Source of the DNA: Rhodococcus sp. G-MC3 | GTDB lineage: Bacteria > Actinomycetota > Actinomycetes > Mycobacteriales > Mycobacteriaceae | Assembly (NCBI RefSeq): GCF_030063335.1 | Contig: NZ_JASISW010000023.1 | Location: 1 to 64,000, forward strand | Direction: 5' to 3' | Length of the DNA: 64,000 nt | Part shown: in pieces, positions 62,196 to 64,000 of the stretch | How positions within the stretch are numbered: the first letter of the stretch is position 1 | Layout: each line of letters starts with the position of its first letter | Position numbers and translations under genes: made by a program | Notes under the pieces: generated by a model | Told to the model about the DNA's origin: nothing | Database searches by the model: none | What the model saw: only the letters and a program-made list of their open reading frames with translations

Positions 62196-63320
62196 TCAGC
62201 CCAGGAGAACCGCGTATCCCGGTTTGACGACTTCGTCGATCAGTTCGAGCCGTTCGTCGAACGGGATGAACGCGGACTTCATGGCGTTGATGGTGAAACG
62301 TTCGAGGTCGCTCCAGCCGTAGCCGAAGGCCTCGACCAGCTTGTGCATCTCCCGGCTCATCGAGGTGTCGCTCATCAACCTGTTGTCGGTGTTGACGGTG
62401 ACGCGAAATCGAAGGCGCGCGAGCAGGTCGAACGGATGCTTCTCGATGCTGTCGACGGCGCCGGTCTGCACGTTGGAGCTGGGACACAGCTCCAACGGCA
62501 TTCGTGTATCGCGAACGTAGGCTGCCAGTAGACCTAGGTCTGCAGTGCCGTCGGACGAGACCTCGATGTCGTCGATGATCCGCACACCGTGACCGAGTCG
62601 GTCGGTCCCGCAGAAGGCAACGGCTTCCTGGATCGACGGGAGACCGAAGGCTTCGCCTGCGTGAATGGTGAAGTGTGCGTTCGCTGCTCGCATGTACTCG
62701 AAAGCATCAAGATGCCGACTGGGAGGGAAACCTGCCTCGGCTCCAGCGATGTCGAATCCGACGACACCGCGGTCACGGAACCGGACTGCGAGCTCTGCGA
62801 TCTCCCGTGAACGTGCTGCGTGACGCATCGCGGTCAACAGGCATCCGACGCGAATTCGCTTGCCGTTCACCTTTGCTGCTGATTCGCCGGCCCGAAAGCC
62901 TTCGAGGACGTACTCGACGACCTGATCGAGCGTCAGTCCGCGTTCGAGATGCTGCTCGGGCGCGAATCGCACCTCCGCGTAGACGACGCCGTCCTCGGCG
63001 AGGTCCTCGGCGCATTCTCGCGCCACGCGGGACAAACCCTCCGGTGTCTGCATGACTGCGACCGTGTGGGCGAACGTCTCGAGATAGCGGACGAGTGAAC
63101 CACTGTCGGCCGCGTCGCGAAACCATTCACCGAGCGCCGCGGCATCGGCGGCGGGCAAGTCTTCGTAACCGCAGTTTTCTGCCAGTTCCAGCACGGTGGC
63201 GGGCCGAAGTCCGCCGTCGAGATGGTCGTGCAGCAGCGCTTTGGGGGCAGTCTTGATGGAAGGTAGATCGAGCGGCGTCGCGCCGCGCGAAGGGTTCGAC
63301 GAAATTTCGGCGGTACTCAT
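62196..63320 (-). CDS. add: Adenosine deaminase
   Basis: The 374-residue enzyme has the TIM-barrel metal residues: LHDHLDGG with two His, IHAGEAFG, and the Asp pair near SNVQTG and NTDNRLMS. The Glu in HAGE is the catalytic proton donor. It deaminates adenosine to inosine and completes purine salvage with the phosphorylase. It corresponds to Rv3313c. It is convergent with the Rv3311-like gene. Confidence 0.93.
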   Translation of the reverse strand: MSTAEISSNPSRGATPLDLPSIKTAPKALLHDHLDGGLRPATVLELAENCGYEDLPAADAAALGEWFRDAADSGSLVRYLETFAHTVAVMQTPEGLSRVARECAEDLAEDGVVYAEVRFAPEQHLERGLTLDQVVEYVLEGFRAGESAAKVNGKRIRVGCLLTAMRHAARSREIAELAVRFRDRGVVGFDIAGAEAGFPPSRHLDAFEYMRAANAHFTIHAGEAFGLPSIQEAVAFCGTDRLGHGVRIIDDIEVSSDGTADLGLLAAYVRDTRMPLELCPSSNVQTGAVDSIEKHPFDLLARLRFRVTVNTDNRLMSDTSMSREMHKLVEAFGYGWSDLERFTINAMKSAFIPFDERLELIDEVVKPGYAVLLG

Positions 63321-63581
63321 GAATCGACGTTAGCGCGATCCGCGGCCGTTCGCGCTTCACTCCGTAATCATCTGCCGTGGATATGTCTGCAGCACGCAGA
63401 CTGAACCGCCACTGCATCCGACGGACGTCGACACCAAGCCAGAACAGCACTCAGAAAGCGCAAAAAGCACCTATTTCGTCGCATTGTTACCCCTTTGAAA
63501 ACAAATCCGTCGAAACTGAGCGAAGGGACAACTGAAATCGTATGGTTTGGGCAATCGATCCGACCCGAGCTTGGAGTGCAA

Positions 63582-64000
63582 ATGTCCGTTGCGGATACGC
63601 CTACGTCATCGCCTCGTCCGGACGTTCCGGCGGGTAAAGGCTTGAACACCGGCGCGCTCGGTCTCGTCGGAAACATCGTCATCGGCTTGTCCGCCGTGGC
63701 TCCCGCCTACAGCCTCGCTGCCACGCTGGGCTACGTCGTATTGGCGGTGGGTGACAAAGCACCGGCGATGTTCCTCGTCGCGTTCGTGCCGATGCTGCTC
63801 ACCGCAATCGCTTACCGCGAGCTCGGGCAGGACACCCCCGACTGCGGCACGTCGTTCACGTGGGGCACCAAAGCGTTCGGCCCGTGGGTCGGGTGGATGG
63901 CTGGCTGGGGATTGGCAGTCTCGGCCATCATCGTCCTCGCGAATGTCGCCGAGATCGCGGCTATTTATCTCTTCGAGTTCCTCGGACTCGAAGGTGCCGC
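63582..64000 (+). CDS. APC family amino acid permease (5' part; cut by window end)
   Basis: ATG 63582 has GGAG upstream. The 139 visible residues start with a polar segment (SVADTPTSSPRPDVPAGKG) and then the APC superfamily first helices: LGLVGNIVIGLSAVAPAYSLAATLG, MFLVAFVPMLLTAIAYREL, the CGTSFTWGTKAFGPWVGWMAGW segment, and an AEIAAIYLF helix. The remaining transporter lies beyond the window. Substrate not assignable. The 261 bases between it and add show nothing special. Confidence 0.8.
   Translation, partial: MSVADTPTSSPRPDVPAGKGLNTGALGLVGNIVIGLSAVAPAYSLAATLGYVVLAVGDKAPAMFLVAFVPMLLTAIAYRELGQDTPDCGTSFTWGTKAFGPWVGWMAGWGLAVSAIIVLANVAEIAAIYLFEFLGLEGA

Noticed and set aside
1-64000. CRISPR arrays, rRNA genes, insertion sequences
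   Set aside because: No regular spaced direct repeats, no rRNA sequence and no transposase frame were seen while reading; a tool search could still find weak cases.

Overview
The window is high-GC actinobacterial chromosome, most likely Rhodococcus or a close relative in the Mycobacteriales. The main evidence is gene order: an lrpA-like regulator, lhr, nei, glpD, lpdA, two M20 amidohydrolases, a purine nucleoside phosphorylase, a phosphohexomutase, upp and add follow one another much as in the Mycobacterium tuberculosis Rv3291c-Rv3313c region. Many genes start with GTG or TTG and overlap their neighbours by 4 bases (ATGA or GTGA).

Layout of the chromosome. 0.1-7.2 kb is a mixed set: HAD dehalogenase, NhaA, a MarR/SDR divergent pair with operator palindromes, a probably frameshifted GNAT gene, relics of an oxidoreductase and an acetyltransferase, a DUF2332 protein and signal peptidase I. 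7.2-17.5 kb is a purine catabolism cluster: MobA-like maturation factor, a permease fused to a degenerate OHCU-decarboxylase domain, UraD, HIU hydrolase, uricase, PucR regulator, and a xanthine dehydrogenase made of a separate FAD subunit and an FeS-molybdopterin fusion. Together they would take up urate or xanthine and convert it to allantoin. 17.5-21.7 kb holds membrane proteins, an LrpA-like regulator and an atypical SDR. 21.7-25.9 kb is a small set of acyl-CoA dehydrogenase, alpha-oxoamine synthase and SDR-hydrolase fusion that suggests a lipid or amino-ketone product. 26-46.5 kb is the conserved lhr-to-upp block, with a collapsed glycerol kinase relic beside glpD, followed by an EspC-like and NlpC/P60 type VII secretion accessory operon.

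An integrated element of about 13.7 kb (46530-60260) interrupts that operon. It is visibly more AT-rich than its surroundings and is bounded by a 12-bp repeat lying in the 3' end of the NlpC/P60 gene. It encodes a serine integrase, tiny overlapping early ORFs, two HNH proteins, small and large terminase, portal, scaffold, major capsid protein and neck proteins, then a strong terminator. I see no tail, lysis or replication genes. This is the gene content of a capsid-forming phage satellite (cf-PICI-like) rather than a full prophage. Its cargo includes a TIR-domain protein next to the left end and a protein resembling only the dimerisation half of Lsr2.

Right of the element are the displaced YbaB-like partners of the interrupted operon, an Rv3311-like protein, adenosine deaminase, and the start of an APC permease cut by the window end. 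I saw no rRNA, no CRISPR array and no convincing tRNA; one tRNA-like stretch lies in the element.
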